A stretch of DNA of 25,434 nt from an uncultured Panacagrimonas sp. GTDB taxonomy: Bacteria; Pseudomonadota; Gammaproteobacteria; Nevskiales; Nevskiaceae. The notes under the pieces were generated by a model. It had not been told where the DNA came from. It made no database searches and saw nothing but the letters and a program-made list of their open reading frames with translations. The translations under genes and the position numbers were made by a program. Each line of letters begins with the position of its first letter. Within the stretch, counting starts at the first letter, position 1. Positions 7,641-15,566 of this stretch are shown here, piece by piece. Location of the stretch: NCBI GenBank assembly GCA_946481265.1, contig CAMLNE010000012.1, forward strand, positions 1 through 25,434. Direction: 5' to 3'.

Positions 7641-7864
7641 GGCTCTTGAGCCGCAAAACCGTTCGCTGTCGTGCCTTGCTCCGCTTCCCCCTGCAGTGCG
7701 ATCCGCAAATCAGTCGCCAGCTGACGTCGGACTTTCTGCTGCGTTCGGGGGGAGGAGAACAGGGCCGGGGCATTCCGCGGCGACTTCACGCCGTGAAGCC
7801 GCCGGCATGTCCGGCCCGACCGGGATTCGCCCGGTCCGCCAGCCGACGCGGGCACGCTAACGCA
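7641..7864. other. Low-coding stretch downstream of the MFS gene
   Basis: With the neighbouring uncertain ORF, this makes up about 740 bp (7122-7864) without a confident gene. The one structured element is a 7-bp hairpin, GACCGGG/CCCGGTC, at 7818-7836. It lies 29 bp past the MFS stop and lacks a T-tract, so it may help end that transcript only weakly. Other open frames here look like chance frames. Confidence 0.5.
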
Positions 7865-9040
7865 TCAACGCGTGCGCAGGGAGCGTGCAAACGCGCCGCC
7901 CGTGACGGCGATCACAGAGCCCGCGATCACGAACACGAGCCGGTAGCCGACGTGATCGACCACCAGCGCCGCCAGCAGGATTCCGATCGACTGGCCGAGG
8001 AATATCGAGGCGCCGAACAACGCCGCAGCGGTTCCACGGACCGACGGCGCCATCTGCGTGGCATGGGTCTGCAACGTGGCGTGCAGCATGGAGAACCCTA
8101 ATCCCGCCAGCAGGCAGGCCGGCAGCGCGAGGATCCATGAACCGGCCCAGGCGAGTCCGATCAGGCACAGTCCCATGAGCCCTCCTCCGAACAATGCGAG
8201 CCCTGGCTCGCCCATCCACCGCACCATCCGCCGCGCCTGCAGCGCGTAGATCAGGCCGCCTCCCGCAAACAGTGCGACCACCGCGGCGGCGCGGCTCAGC
8301 GGCAAGCCGAAGCTGCCGTGCAGGTAGGCCGGCACGAACGCCAGCGCGGAGAAGCCGAACGCCCCTTCAAACAGCGTCAATCCCAGGATCCAGCGCGCCC
8401 AGCGCATGCGCAATACCTGTCCCATCTTATGCAGGAATCCGGCGCTTGCATGCGCGGCCTCCGTGCCGATCGCCCTTGCCGCCGACATGCGCAGAAGTTG
8501 CAGGCCGGCCGCCAGAAACAGCACTGAGATCAGGCCGAACGCCCAGCGCCAGCCGAGACTGTCGGCGAGTACGCCGGACACCCACTGGCCAAACGCGGTG
8601 CCGAGCAGGGTCGCCACCATGAGCTGCCCGAGCACCTCCTGGCGGCGCTCGTAGGGAACCGAATCGCCCACCCAGGCGAGCGCGAGCGGAATGATGCCGC
8701 CCGCCGTCGCGCCGGAGAGCGCGCGCGCCAGGATCAGCATGCGCAGGTCGCCGGACAGCATCGCCATCACGTTGCCCACCGTGCAGATCAGTACGGCAAA
8801 CGCGATCACCCGGAATTTTCCGTACCGATCCCCGAGCGGACCGAACACGAGCTGCAGAACGCCATAGGCGAGCGCGAACGACGAAATCGTGCGCGCCGCC
8901 TCGCCGGTGGTCACGTCGAAGGCCTCGACGAACGCCGGCAGCAGCGGGTCGCACAGGCGCATCGAGGCAATGCTGACGAACGCCGCCACGCAGAGCATCA
9001 GCAGGCCGGAGCGATCGAACGATGATGCGGCGCTGTTCAT
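7865..9040 (-). CDS. MFS transporter, 12-helix drug/metabolite exporter type
   Basis: 391 residues from ATG at 9040 (MNSAASSFDRSGLLMLCVAA). The hydrophobic pattern suits 12 membrane helices with a central loop at about 185-205. The loop 2-3 signature of the major facilitator superfamily is present as GPLGDRYGKFRV, and the first half contains LARALSGATAGGIIPLALAWVGD, typical of efflux-type members. The closest resemblance is to the YnfM/Bcr-like group of proton-driven exporters; the substrate cannot be told. The frame stays open for 84 more codons upstream, but that part is basic and arginine-rich with no homology, so the later ATG is preferred. It is transcribed away from the Tad genes, with 202 bp between. 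Confidence 0.85.
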   Translation of the reverse strand: MNSAASSFDRSGLLMLCVAAFVSIASMRLCDPLLPAFVEAFDVTTGEAARTISSFALAYGVLQLVFGPLGDRYGKFRVIAFAVLICTVGNVMAMLSGDLRMLILARALSGATAGGIIPLALAWVGDSVPYERRQEVLGQLMVATLLGTAFGQWVSGVLADSLGWRWAFGLISVLFLAAGLQLLRMSAARAIGTEAAHASAGFLHKMGQVLRMRWARWILGLTLFEGAFGFSALAFVPAYLHGSFGLPLSRAAAVVALFAGGGLIYALQARRMVRWMGEPGLALFGGGLMGLCLIGLAWAGSWILALPACLLAGLGFSMLHATLQTHATQMAPSVRGTAAALFGASIFLGQSIGILLAALVVDHVGYRLVFVIAGSVIAVTGGAFARSLRTR

Positions 9041-9104
9041 CCCTGGAGATCGCGCCGATGAAAAAGAGGCGTGCAATGGAGTTCCACGTCGTGCGTTACA
9101 GGCT

Positions 9105-9118
9105 CGCGGCGCGCCGCG
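9105..9118. promoter_or_regulatory. 14-bp perfect palindrome in the MFS/tad divergent gap
   Basis: CGCGGCGCGCCGCG is fully self-complementary and lies in the 202-bp region between the two divergent genes (9041-9242). No convincing -35/-10 pair is visible in that region on either strand. It could be an operator, but GC-only palindromes arise easily in such DNA. Confidence 0.25.
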
Positions 9119-9242
9119 GCGGCGCAGTATCGCGTAGCCCGTGGCGCTGCGTCGCCGGGGTGTTCGCGAATGCGGTCTTGCCGGTCCATTGCGCGCCCGC
9201 AGACTGATCCGGCACATCCCATGAGCAGGCCGCCGGATTGCC

Positions 9243-10997
9243 ATGTTCCAGGTCAAGGTCCGTACCGCACGCGGCACACCGGTCTGCGACACCTACGTCA
9301 CGGATTCCGACTGCCTGATCGGCAAGGCTGCGGACAGTACGGTCGTGCTCCAGGGATGGCGCGTCGAGCCCCGTCATGCACGGTTTACAGTCGAGGACCA
9401 GGGAATCTTCGTGGAGGATCTGGACAGCCGCAGCGGAACCCGCGTCAACGGCAAGGCCATCGGCCGCCATGGCCCCCTGGCGCCCGAGGACATCGTCCAG
9501 ATCCACGGCTATCAGGTGCAGGTGCTGGTCCGTTCGACGAGACCCCCGAGCAGGGCCGGCGAGATTCCGTCGCAAGCACCCCGTGGAATCGCCAGCCCCG
9601 CCCGCGACCCGGAAGAATGTGGCCCATCCGGGGTGCTCGACCCGGACCGGCGCGCTGCGGTCACGGGCGACGACCAAACGGCGACGCCGTCGCCGACAGA
9701 CCCGCATCGTTCACTCATGCACCGATGGCGCGTACGGCTGCGCCAGGCCCTGCACGAGCAGATCGATCTGCGTCGGGTGAACCTGAGCGCGATGAGCGAT
9801 GCCGAGGTGCGCGAGCTGACCACGCGCCTGGTCGGCGAGATTCTCGATGCCAGCGCCGACCTGCCCTCGTCCATCGAGCGCACGACGCTGGTCGCGCAGG
9901 TGGTCGCCGAGGCGGTCGGGCTCGGACCGCTCGAACCCCTGCTGGCACGCGACGATGTGAGCGAGATCATGGTCAACAACGCGCGCGAGATCTTCTTCGA
10001 ATGCCAGGGACGCATCGAGAAGTCCGACATCACCTACACCGATGACCGGGCGGTGCAGGCGACGATCGAGCGCATCGTCGCCCCTCTCGGACGTCGGATC
10101 GACGAGGGCTCGCCGATGGTGGATGCCCGCCTCAAGGACGGCTCCCGCGTCAACGCCATCATCCCACCGCTGGCGCTCAAGGGGCCCTGTCTGACGATCC
10201 GCAAGTTCAGCCGCGAGCGCCTGACCGCCGGACACCTCGTCTCCTTCGACTCGATGAGCCCGGCCATGGTCGCATTCCTCGAGATCGCGGTGCGCAACAA
10301 GCGAAACGTGCTGATCTCCGGAGGCACCGGCTCGGGCAAGACCACGCTGCTCAACGTCCTGTCCAATTTCATTCCTCCCCGCGAACGCATCGTGACCATC
10401 GAGGACGCGGCCGAACTGCGCCTGCATCAACCGAATCTGGTCTCGCTCGAAGCCCGCCCCGCCAACCAGGAGGGCCGTGGCGCGGTCACGATCCGCGACC
10501 TGGTGCGCAACGCGCTGCGCATGCGCCCGGACAGGATCGTGATCGGCGAGTGTCGCGGCGCAGAAGCACTGGACATGCTGCAGGCCATGAACACGGGCCA
10601 CGACGGCTCCCTGACGACGGCCCATGCGAACAGTCCGCGCGATTGCATCTCGCGCCTCGAGGTCATGGTGATGATGTCCGGGATGGATCTGCCGATCATC
10701 GCGATCCGCGAGCAGATCGCATCGGCGATCAACCTGATCGTGCAACAGAGCCGCTTCCCCTGCGGTGCGCGCAAGGTGACGAGCATCTGCGAGATCACCG
10801 GCATGGAAAACGCGCGCATCCAGCTGGGAGAAGTCTTCCGCTTCGTGCAGACCGGCTACGACGCAGCCAACCGTGTGAGCGGCCGTTTCGCGGCCACCGG
10901 GCTGGTCCCGGAGTTCTACGAGGAGCTGGCACGCCGCGGCATCGGCCTTGACCTCGACATCTTCCGCCAGACGCGTATCAACGAGACGGTCCAGTAG
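9243..10997 (+). CDS. cpaF: Tad/Flp pilus assembly ATPase CpaF/TadA with N-terminal FHA domain
   Basis: 584 residues. Residues 1-97 form an FHA fold: LIGKAADSTVVLQ at 25-37, PRHARF at 43-48 and VEDLDSRSGTRVNGK at 57-71. A Pro/Ser/Asp-rich linker follows (about 98-155). The rest is a full CpaF/TadA secretion ATPase: the LEPLLARDDVSEIMVNN block, Walker A GGTGSGKT at 360-367, the Asp box TIEDAAEL, Walker B RIVIGECRGAEA, and the His box TGHDGSLTTAHANS. Such ATPases form hexamers on the inner membrane and drive Flp pilus or Tad secretion with TadB and TadC, encoded next. Most CpaF proteins lack an FHA domain. The residues that normally grip phosphothreonine are partly changed here (Lys28 for Arg, Glu-Pro for Ser-Arg). 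No clear Shine-Dalgarno is present. Confidence 0.93.
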   Translation: MFQVKVRTARGTPVCDTYVTDSDCLIGKAADSTVVLQGWRVEPRHARFTVEDQGIFVEDLDSRSGTRVNGKAIGRHGPLAPEDIVQIHGYQVQVLVRSTRPPSRAGEIPSQAPRGIASPARDPEECGPSGVLDPDRRAAVTGDDQTATPSPTDPHRSLMHRWRVRLRQALHEQIDLRRVNLSAMSDAEVRELTTRLVGEILDASADLPSSIERTTLVAQVVAEAVGLGPLEPLLARDDVSEIMVNNAREIFFECQGRIEKSDITYTDDRAVQATIERIVAPLGRRIDEGSPMVDARLKDGSRVNAIIPPLALKGPCLTIRKFSRERLTAGHLVSFDSMSPAMVAFLEIAVRNKRNVLISGGTGSGKTTLLNVLSNFIPPRERIVTIEDAAELRLHQPNLVSLEARPANQEGRGAVTIRDLVRNALRMRPDRIVIGECRGAEALDMLQAMNTGHDGSLTTAHANSPRDCISRLEVMVMMSGMDLPIIAIREQIASAINLIVQQSRFPCGARKVTSICEITGMENARIQLGEVFRFVQTGYDAANRVSGRFAATGLVPEFYEELARRGIGLDLDIFRQTRINETVQ

Positions 10998-11133
10998 AGG
11001 CATCCCCACCCGCATTCACGCACTTTCGGGCGGCACGGCCCCCATCCGAGACTGGCACTGCCGAAGGTCGGCGCTACGACCGAAGGCTTCGCCACCCGCA
11101 TCGGAATCTCCAGACCCTCCCGTTCGCACACCG

Positions 11134-11985
11134 ATGAATACCGCGCTCCCGCTCGCCTCACTGGTCGGCATTCTCGCGGCCGCCGGGATGTTCCATATCG
11201 CCAGGATTTCCGCGAGCGCCTGGCGCGCCTATCGCGCCGGCTTCCAGGTGGCCGCCTCTCGCAATCTTTCGCAGATGTTCCTGTTCGTCGATCCCCGGCC
11301 CTTGTTCACGGCCCACGTGGTGCTGCTGGCCCTCGCCTTCGGCCTGGCCCTGCTGCTCGGCGTCGGCCCGCTGCCTGCACTGGCGCTCGTATCCGCGTTG
11401 GGCGCATCCCCACCCATGATCTACACCGTCCTGCGCCGACGGCGTCTGCGCCTGGCGGTGTCGCAGCTTCCCGATGCCCTTCTGTCGATCGCGACGAGCC
11501 TGCGCGCGGGCATGAGCCTGCCCCTGTCCCTCGAGACGCTGGTGGCACATCAGCCGGCACAGCTCGTCCTGGAGTTGCAACTCCTTCTGCGAGAACTCCG
11601 CATGGGAATTGCCTACGACGAGACGCTCGACAACCTGCATCGCCGGTTGCCGGAAATCGAGGTCCAGCTCTTCACCGCCGCGATGAAGGTCTCGCGCGAG
11701 ATCGGTGGAAATCTCGCCGAGGCACTGGATCGCATCGCGGAGACGCTGCGCAGGCGCCTGCAGATGGAAGGCAAGATCCACAGCCTGACTGCGCAAGGCC
11801 GGCTGCAAGGTCTGGTCATGACCGGTCTGCCGGTGTTCCTGGTGTTGGCACTGACGCAGATGGAACCGCGCGCGATGCGCTATCTGTTCGATACCTGGTA
11901 CGGCTGGGCCACGCTGGGCACGATCGTGCTGCTCGAGATCGTCGGCTATCACTTCATCAGGCGGATCGTGGACATCGATGTCTGA
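11134..11985 (+). CDS. tadB: Tad inner-membrane platform protein TadB
   Basis: 283 residues from ATG at 11134. Membrane segments are visible at the N-terminus (LPLASLVGILAAAGMFHIA), twice near 60-100 (VVLLALAFGLALLLGVGPLP...) and twice near the C-terminus. The T2SSF cytoplasmic domain lies between, with LPDALLSIATSLRAGMSLPLSLETL and VSREIGGNLAEALDRIAETLR, the standard TadB blocks. With TadC it forms the membrane platform on which the CpaF ATPase acts. The frame can be extended upstream, but that part is arginine/serine-rich and unlike TadB. A 136-bp gap separates it from cpaF; it contains small inverted repeats (for example GGTCG/CGACC near 11066) and no clear promoter, so the genes are probably one operon. 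Confidence 0.92.
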   Translation: MNTALPLASLVGILAAAGMFHIARISASAWRAYRAGFQVAASRNLSQMFLFVDPRPLFTAHVVLLALAFGLALLLGVGPLPALALVSALGASPPMIYTVLRRRRLRLAVSQLPDALLSIATSLRAGMSLPLSLETLVAHQPAQLVLELQLLLRELRMGIAYDETLDNLHRRLPEIEVQLFTAAMKVSREIGGNLAEALDRIAETLRRRLQMEGKIHSLTAQGRLQGLVMTGLPVFLVLALTQMEPRAMRYLFDTWYGWATLGTIVLLEIVGYHFIRRIVDIDV

Positions 11986-12018
11986 CCCGCGCCGCCATCG
12001 CTCCGGGAGCGGCGTCGA

Positions 12019-12888
12019 GTGATGACGCCCACCCTGATCGCCGCGATGGGAGCAGCGCTGGTCGTCTGCGGGCTGGCCGCGATCATCGCGTTCCGCCGCG
12101 CGGTGCCGGCGTCCGACCGCAGTTACATGGATCCCTTGCCTCGCGCCCTGCGTCCCCTGTGGCCGCTGGTGTTGTTCGTCTCCCACTACTTCAACCGCCT
12201 TTTCACGGTGGAGTACCTCGAGCGGGTCCAGCTTCAACTGGTCCGCGCCGGCATGAGCTACCGGATGCGCGCCGAGCATTTCGTGGCGCTGCGCGTGGTC
12301 AGCGCCTTGCTGCTGGGCATCCTGACCTGCGGCGCGCTCGCCCTGGTCGGCCACGTGGGTGTCGCCGCTCCCCTGCTCGGCGCGGGCTTTGGCGCCGCGA
12401 TCCCGCAGCTCAAACTGCGCGAACGACGCCGCATCCGCGAACGGCATATCGCCCGGATGCTCCCAACCTACCTGGACTTCATCACGATGGCGGTCGAAGC
12501 CGGCCTGAGCCTGCCTGCCGCACTGCTGCAAGCCACCGCGAACGGGCCGCCCGGACTGATCAAGGATGAGCTCGACAAGGTGACCCGCGACATCACGGCC
12601 GGCGCTGGCCGCATCGAAGCGCTGGAAGCGATGGCGGATCGCCTCGACATGCGCCAGGTCACCGGCCTGCTGTGCGCGATCGCACAGGCCGAGCGCAGCG
12701 GCGGCAGCATCGGGGGCGCATTGCGCGCGCAGGCCGAGCAGCAACGCATCGAGCGCTTCCAGCGGGCGGAGAAACTCGCGATGGAAGCACCCGTGAAGCT
12801 GATCTTTCCCCTGGTGGTCTTCATCTTTCCCACCACCTTCATCGTGCTCGGCTTCCCGATCGTGATGAAGATGCTTCACCAGGTCTGA
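12019..12888 (+). CDS. tadC: Tad inner-membrane platform protein TadC
   Basis: 289 residues from GTG at 12019, or 288 from the adjacent ATG at 12022. GGGAG at 12005-12009 is better spaced for GTG (9 bases). An N-terminal helix (LIAAMGAALVVCGLAAIIAF) is followed by a membrane pair near 95-130, then the T2SSF domain with LPTYLDFITMAVEAGLSLPA and AQAERSGGSIGGALRAQAEQ, and a C-terminal helix (LIFPLVVFIFPTTFIVLGF). These are the standard TadC blocks; TadC and TadB are paralogous platform subunits. It is 33 bp after tadB and 4 bp before the DUF192 gene, consistent with one operon. Confidence 0.92.
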   Translation: MMTPTLIAAMGAALVVCGLAAIIAFRRAVPASDRSYMDPLPRALRPLWPLVLFVSHYFNRLFTVEYLERVQLQLVRAGMSYRMRAEHFVALRVVSALLLGILTCGALALVGHVGVAAPLLGAGFGAAIPQLKLRERRRIRERHIARMLPTYLDFITMAVEAGLSLPAALLQATANGPPGLIKDELDKVTRDITAGAGRIEALEAMADRLDMRQVTGLLCAIAQAERSGGSIGGALRAQAEQQRIERFQRAEKLAMEAPVKLIFPLVVFIFPTTFIVLGFPIVMKMLHQV

Positions 12889-12892
12889 GACC

Positions 12893-13255
12893 GTGGCGCA
12901 CCCCGGCCCGATTCCGGCGCAGGTCTTCGACGATCTCGGTCGGCGCATCGTTATTCGCCTGTTCCGACCCCATACGTTCTTCCAGCGCCTGCGCGGCCTG
13001 ATTGGACGCGAGCCGCCCAGACACGGCGAGGGCTGGTGGTTCGTACGCTGCGGGGCCATCCACACGTTCGGCATGCGATATCCGATCGACGTCCTGCACC
13101 TGTCGGCCTCCGGCACCATCCTGGCGATCCGTCATCGCCTCGCACCGGGCCGGATCTCATGCTTTCAAGGGACATTCCAGATCCTCGAACTGGGGACCGG
13201 CCGTGCGCAGGCGTTGTCGCTGTCGGTCGGCGGCCGCTTGGAGATTCGACCATGA
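12893..13255 (+). CDS. DUF192 family protein
   Basis: 120 residues from GTG. The family core is HTFGMRYPIDVLHLSASGTI, matching the DUF192 signature (H-x-F-x-M-x-x-x-I-D-V-x-F-L), with RLAPGRISCF and FQILELGTG after it. The N-terminal RLFRPHTFFQRLRGLIGR matches the usual start of the fold. No signal peptide is visible, whereas many DUF192 proteins are secreted, so this one may be cytosolic. The function of the family is not established. It starts 4 bp after tadC, and its stop overlaps the next start by 4 bases (ATGA), so it is embedded in the Tad operon and is probably co-expressed with it. Confidence 0.85.
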   Translation: MAHPGPIPAQVFDDLGRRIVIRLFRPHTFFQRLRGLIGREPPRHGEGWWFVRCGAIHTFGMRYPIDVLHLSASGTILAIRHRLAPGRISCFQGTFQILELGTGRAQALSLSVGGRLEIRP

Positions 13256-13734
13256 GGCGCCCAGCAGTGATGTTCGCGGTGGTGATGGCGGTGGCGTGCG
13301 TGTTGACCTCCGGATGCGCCACCACATCAGCAGACGATGAGCTCGGCGGCCACTCGCCGTCGCTTCGAGCCGACCTGGAGCGTGCTGACCTGGCCCTGCG
13401 CGAGGCGCGCCTTGCCGACGCGGAGATCCTTTTCCGCAAGCTGTCCGTCGCCCATCCACGCCTGCCCGATGTGTGGCTGCACCTGGGGAATATCTACGCA
13501 CGCCAGGCCCAGCTCGAAGCCGCTTCGCGCGCCTACCGGGACGGGCTGCGTCACCGCCCCGACGATGGCCGGCTATGGCACAACCTTGCCCTGATCGAAT
13601 TGCGGCAATCGATCCGGACCCTCGAAACGGCCAGCGAATTGCTCCCGGCCCAAAGCGAGCATCGCGCACGCATCCAGGTGCTGCACCGTGCCTTGCTGCT
13701 TGCAGGCCAGGTACCGACCGAAACGGCGCCATGA
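13252..13734 (+). CDS. tadD: TPR-containing lipoprotein in TadD position
   Basis: 160 residues. The N-terminus MRRPAVMFAVVMAVACVLTSGC is a lipoprotein signal ending at Cys22; Thr at -3 is less usual than Leu. The mature part carries two or three tetratricopeptide repeats: ALREARLADAEILFRKL, then DVWLHLGNIYARQAQLEAASRAY and DGRLWHNLALIEL. TadD proteins are TPR lipoproteins of Tad systems, thought to help the outer-membrane secretin or pilotin function. The call rests on fold, lipobox and position, not on a TadD-specific signature, and TadD is often longer. The start overlaps the DUF192 stop and the stop overlaps the tadE start, both by ATGA, suggesting tight translational coupling. Confidence 0.78.
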   Translation: MRRPAVMFAVVMAVACVLTSGCATTSADDELGGHSPSLRADLERADLALREARLADAEILFRKLSVAHPRLPDVWLHLGNIYARQAQLEAASRAYRDGLRHRPDDGRLWHNLALIELRQSIRTLETASELLPAQSEHRARIQVLHRALLLAGQVPTETAP

Positions 13735-14507
13735 GCCGGCGAGGCGCCCAGCAGGGGCAGAGCGCCGTCGAGTTTCTGGTCGTGTTTCTCGGCTTCGCCG
13801 GCCTGCTGCTGGGGCTCTTCGAGATGACGCGCGTGTACCGTGCGAAGCACGTCCTGAAGACGGCAACATTCGCTGCGGCTCGCGCCGGCTCGCTGCATAA
13901 CGCGAATCTGGCGCGAATGAACGCGGAACTCGCCAACGGAATGGCGCCGCTGCTGATGTCGGGCACACGTTCCGTGGAGGGCCTGGCCAATGCCCGTCGC
14001 CTCGCCCAGCGAAGGATCGGCATGCCGGGATCCGGCGTTCAGATCATCAGTCCCGGCCCCGACACCATCACCCGGTTGCAGCAATATCAATGGATCCGCA
14101 TCAGCGGGGATACGCAGCACCGTTGGCGCCCCGCCCTTCCAAACGACAACCTCGCGCTTCGCCCGCGGAGCAAGGCGATGGTCCGCACACCCTCCGCAGA
14201 TCGCCACCTGACGATCCAGGATGCGAATCTATTGAAGGTCAGGAGCCTGTGGTGCCACCGGCTGGTCGTGCCGGGCCTTGATCGCGTGATCCACGGGATT
14301 GCCGTCTCGTTGGCACCTCCATCCTCTGGCCAGGCCGCGTGTGATGCTGCCGCGAGTCCGGCCGGATCCGGCTCTGCGGACGGCTACTTCCTCCCGCTTT
14401 CGGCGCAGGCCATCGTCCGCCTCCAGAGCGCGTTTCACCTGCAAACGGTGCGCGATGGCGGCTCAGGTCAAAGCGTTCGTCCTGCAGGCGGGCAGGGCGC
14501 CCGGTGA
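13731..14507 (+). CDS. tadE: TadE-like pseudopilin
   Basis: 258 residues. The N-terminus QQG-QSAVEFLVVFLGFAGLL is a class III-type processing site: Gly9 before the cut and Glu14 at +5, then a single hydrophobic helix (about 15-31), as in TadE/TadF pseudopilins. The periplasmic part has no recognised enzyme motif; IQDANLLKVRSLWCHRLVVP resembles a block common in longer TadE-like proteins. Cys175 and Cys204 could form a disulfide. It would need a TadV/CpaA-type prepilin peptidase, which is not in this window. It overlaps tadD by 4 bases and is the last gene of the operon before a 176-bp gap. The length exceeds a classical TadE (about 150-200), so a TadG-like role is possible. Confidence 0.8.
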   Translation: MSRRGAQQGQSAVEFLVVFLGFAGLLLGLFEMTRVYRAKHVLKTATFAAARAGSLHNANLARMNAELANGMAPLLMSGTRSVEGLANARRLAQRRIGMPGSGVQIISPGPDTITRLQQYQWIRISGDTQHRWRPALPNDNLALRPRSKAMVRTPSADRHLTIQDANLLKVRSLWCHRLVVPGLDRVIHGIAVSLAPPSSGQAACDAAASPAGSGSADGYFLPLSAQAIVRLQSAFHLQTVRDGGSGQSVRPAGGQGAR

Positions 14508-14683
14508 GCATGCCGTTGCGGCCCTCATTGATCACCGCCCTCTTTCCCCGGCTGATTCCGCGGTTACACTTCCGGCGCGTTGACGACGAATGCAGTAGGT
14601 AACGGGGTGGCTGCACTTTGGGCTTCCGTGTCAGCCGCGACGTCTTCGCGCGAGTTCCGATAACGGCTCGGGGGGGACACACT
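14508..14683. other. Gap between tadE and the first LuxR gene
   Basis: A TACACT at 14565-14570 could be a -10, but no matching -35 is found. A 32-codon frame starting by GTGA overlap with the tadE stop exists but looks like chance. A run of seven G at 14670-14676 acts as the Shine-Dalgarno of the next gene. No lux-box-like inverted repeat of 18-20 bp is seen. Confidence 0.4.
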
Positions 14684-15505
14684 GTGAACGCATCCAAGAC
14701 TTCATCCCACGCGCGTCGTCCGGGAGGCGCCCGGAACGCGCTGAAGGACGGCTCACCCGAGCATCAATCCGGTTTCGTGGAACCGTGGGTTGCCCGATGC
14801 GAAGCATTCGCCAAGGCCGAGGGCTTTCTCCACTTTGTCTTCGGACTGATTGTGCCGAGGGTCGGCGGCCATGCCTCGCAGTTCGTCCTGACGAACTACC
14901 CGCGAGAATGGATCAAGGTCTACGACTACAACGGATACATTCGCGTGGATCCCGTCGCCGCGCGACTGCTGACCGGGATCACGCCGTTCGCATGGGACGA
15001 GCTCGAATCCAACACGCCGAAGCTGCGATCTTTCTGGCATCGCGCCGGCAGTTTCGGCCTGCGACACGGCTATACCGTTCCGGTCCACGGACCTCGAGGT
15101 CAGCACGCAACGCTCTGCCTGACCGGCATCGACCATCCCCTGCCGCTGGAAGGCCGCAAGGAATTGTTTGAAAGGACGTGGTCGTTCACCGTCCGGCTGG
15201 TCGAGGAGATATTCGGCACCTACATGCAGCACGATGGCGCCACGAGCTCGGTTCCGCTCACTCGAAAGCAGCGGGAGGCCTTGACGATGATTGCCCACGG
15301 GCGATCCATCCGTGAAATAGGCGAGATGCTCGGCCTCCATGCACGAACGGTCGAATACCATCTGAGCAGCGCGATATCGAGGCTCGGTGCATCGAGTCGC
15401 GAGCAGGCAATCGTTCGTGCCCTGCTGAGCGGCGACATCGAGGAGCTCAGCTATCCCGGCAACCTGAGGGACTGGTGCCTGCGGGTCGGATCAGATCTCG
15501 AGTAG
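14684..15505 (+). CDS. LuxR-type regulator with intact acyl-homoserine-lactone pocket
   Basis: 273 residues from GTG at 14684, placed 7 bases after a G7 run; a TTG at 14618 is a weaker option. The N-terminal autoinducer-binding domain keeps all invariant pocket residues: Trp76, Tyr80, Asp89, Pro90 and Trp104. Their spacing (+4, +13, +14, +28) is identical to TraR Trp57/Tyr61/Asp70/Pro71/Trp85. Gly129 fits the conserved glycine. The C-terminal LuxR helix-turn-helix spans about 190-255, with Glu198 and TVEYH at 222-226 conserved. The protein should be a cytosolic transcription factor responding to an N-acyl-homoserine lactone. No luxI gene is in the window, so it is an orphan here. It follows the Tad operon on the same strand and may control it, which is inference. 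Confidence 0.9.
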   Translation: MNASKTSSHARRPGGARNALKDGSPEHQSGFVEPWVARCEAFAKAEGFLHFVFGLIVPRVGGHASQFVLTNYPREWIKVYDYNGYIRVDPVAARLLTGITPFAWDELESNTPKLRSFWHRAGSFGLRHGYTVPVHGPRGQHATLCLTGIDHPLPLEGRKELFERTWSFTVRLVEEIFGTYMQHDGATSSVPLTRKQREALTMIAHGRSIREIGEMLGLHARTVEYHLSSAISRLGASSREQAIVRALLSGDIEELSYPGNLRDWCLRVGSDLE

Positions 15506-15526
15506 ATCACGCCGTCGTGGCGTCGA

Positions 15527-15566
15527 TTGATGCAAATCCTGTGGATTTACACAATTGGCAGCTGCC
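15527..15566 (+). promoter_or_regulatory. Promoter candidate for the second LuxR gene with nearby palindromes
   Basis: TTGATG (15527-15532), a 17-bp spacer and CACAAT (15550-15555) form a moderate promoter. A TGTG-N6-CACA repeat (15540-15553) overlaps the -10. A perfect 10-bp palindrome GGCAGCTGCC (15557-15566) sits at the expected transcription start. Either could be an operator. Neither is a full lux box. Confidence 0.42.

Noticed and set aside
9058..9207. A 49-codon plus-strand ORF upstream of cpaF
   Set aside because: No Shine-Dalgarno, no recognisable features, and very arginine-rich; more likely chance in the intergenic region.
9041..9292. Extra 84 N-terminal codons for the MFS transporter
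   Set aside because: Arginine-rich, without homology or signal features; the ATG at 9040 begins just before the first membrane helix.
11158..13119. A 653-codon minus-strand ORF opposite tadB, tadC and the DUF192 gene
   Set aside because: It is an antisense shadow of high-GC coding DNA: Gln/Arg/Asp/His-rich with no recognisable domain, while the plus strand encodes clear family proteins.
14504..14602. A 32-codon ORF overlapping the tadE stop by GTGA
   Set aside because: Too short, no motif and no close Shine-Dalgarno; the overlap alone is not enough.
15540..15566. A lux box in front of the second LuxR gene
   Set aside because: Only a TGTG/CACA repeat and a 10-bp palindrome are present; neither forms the 18-20 bp inverted repeat expected of a lux box.
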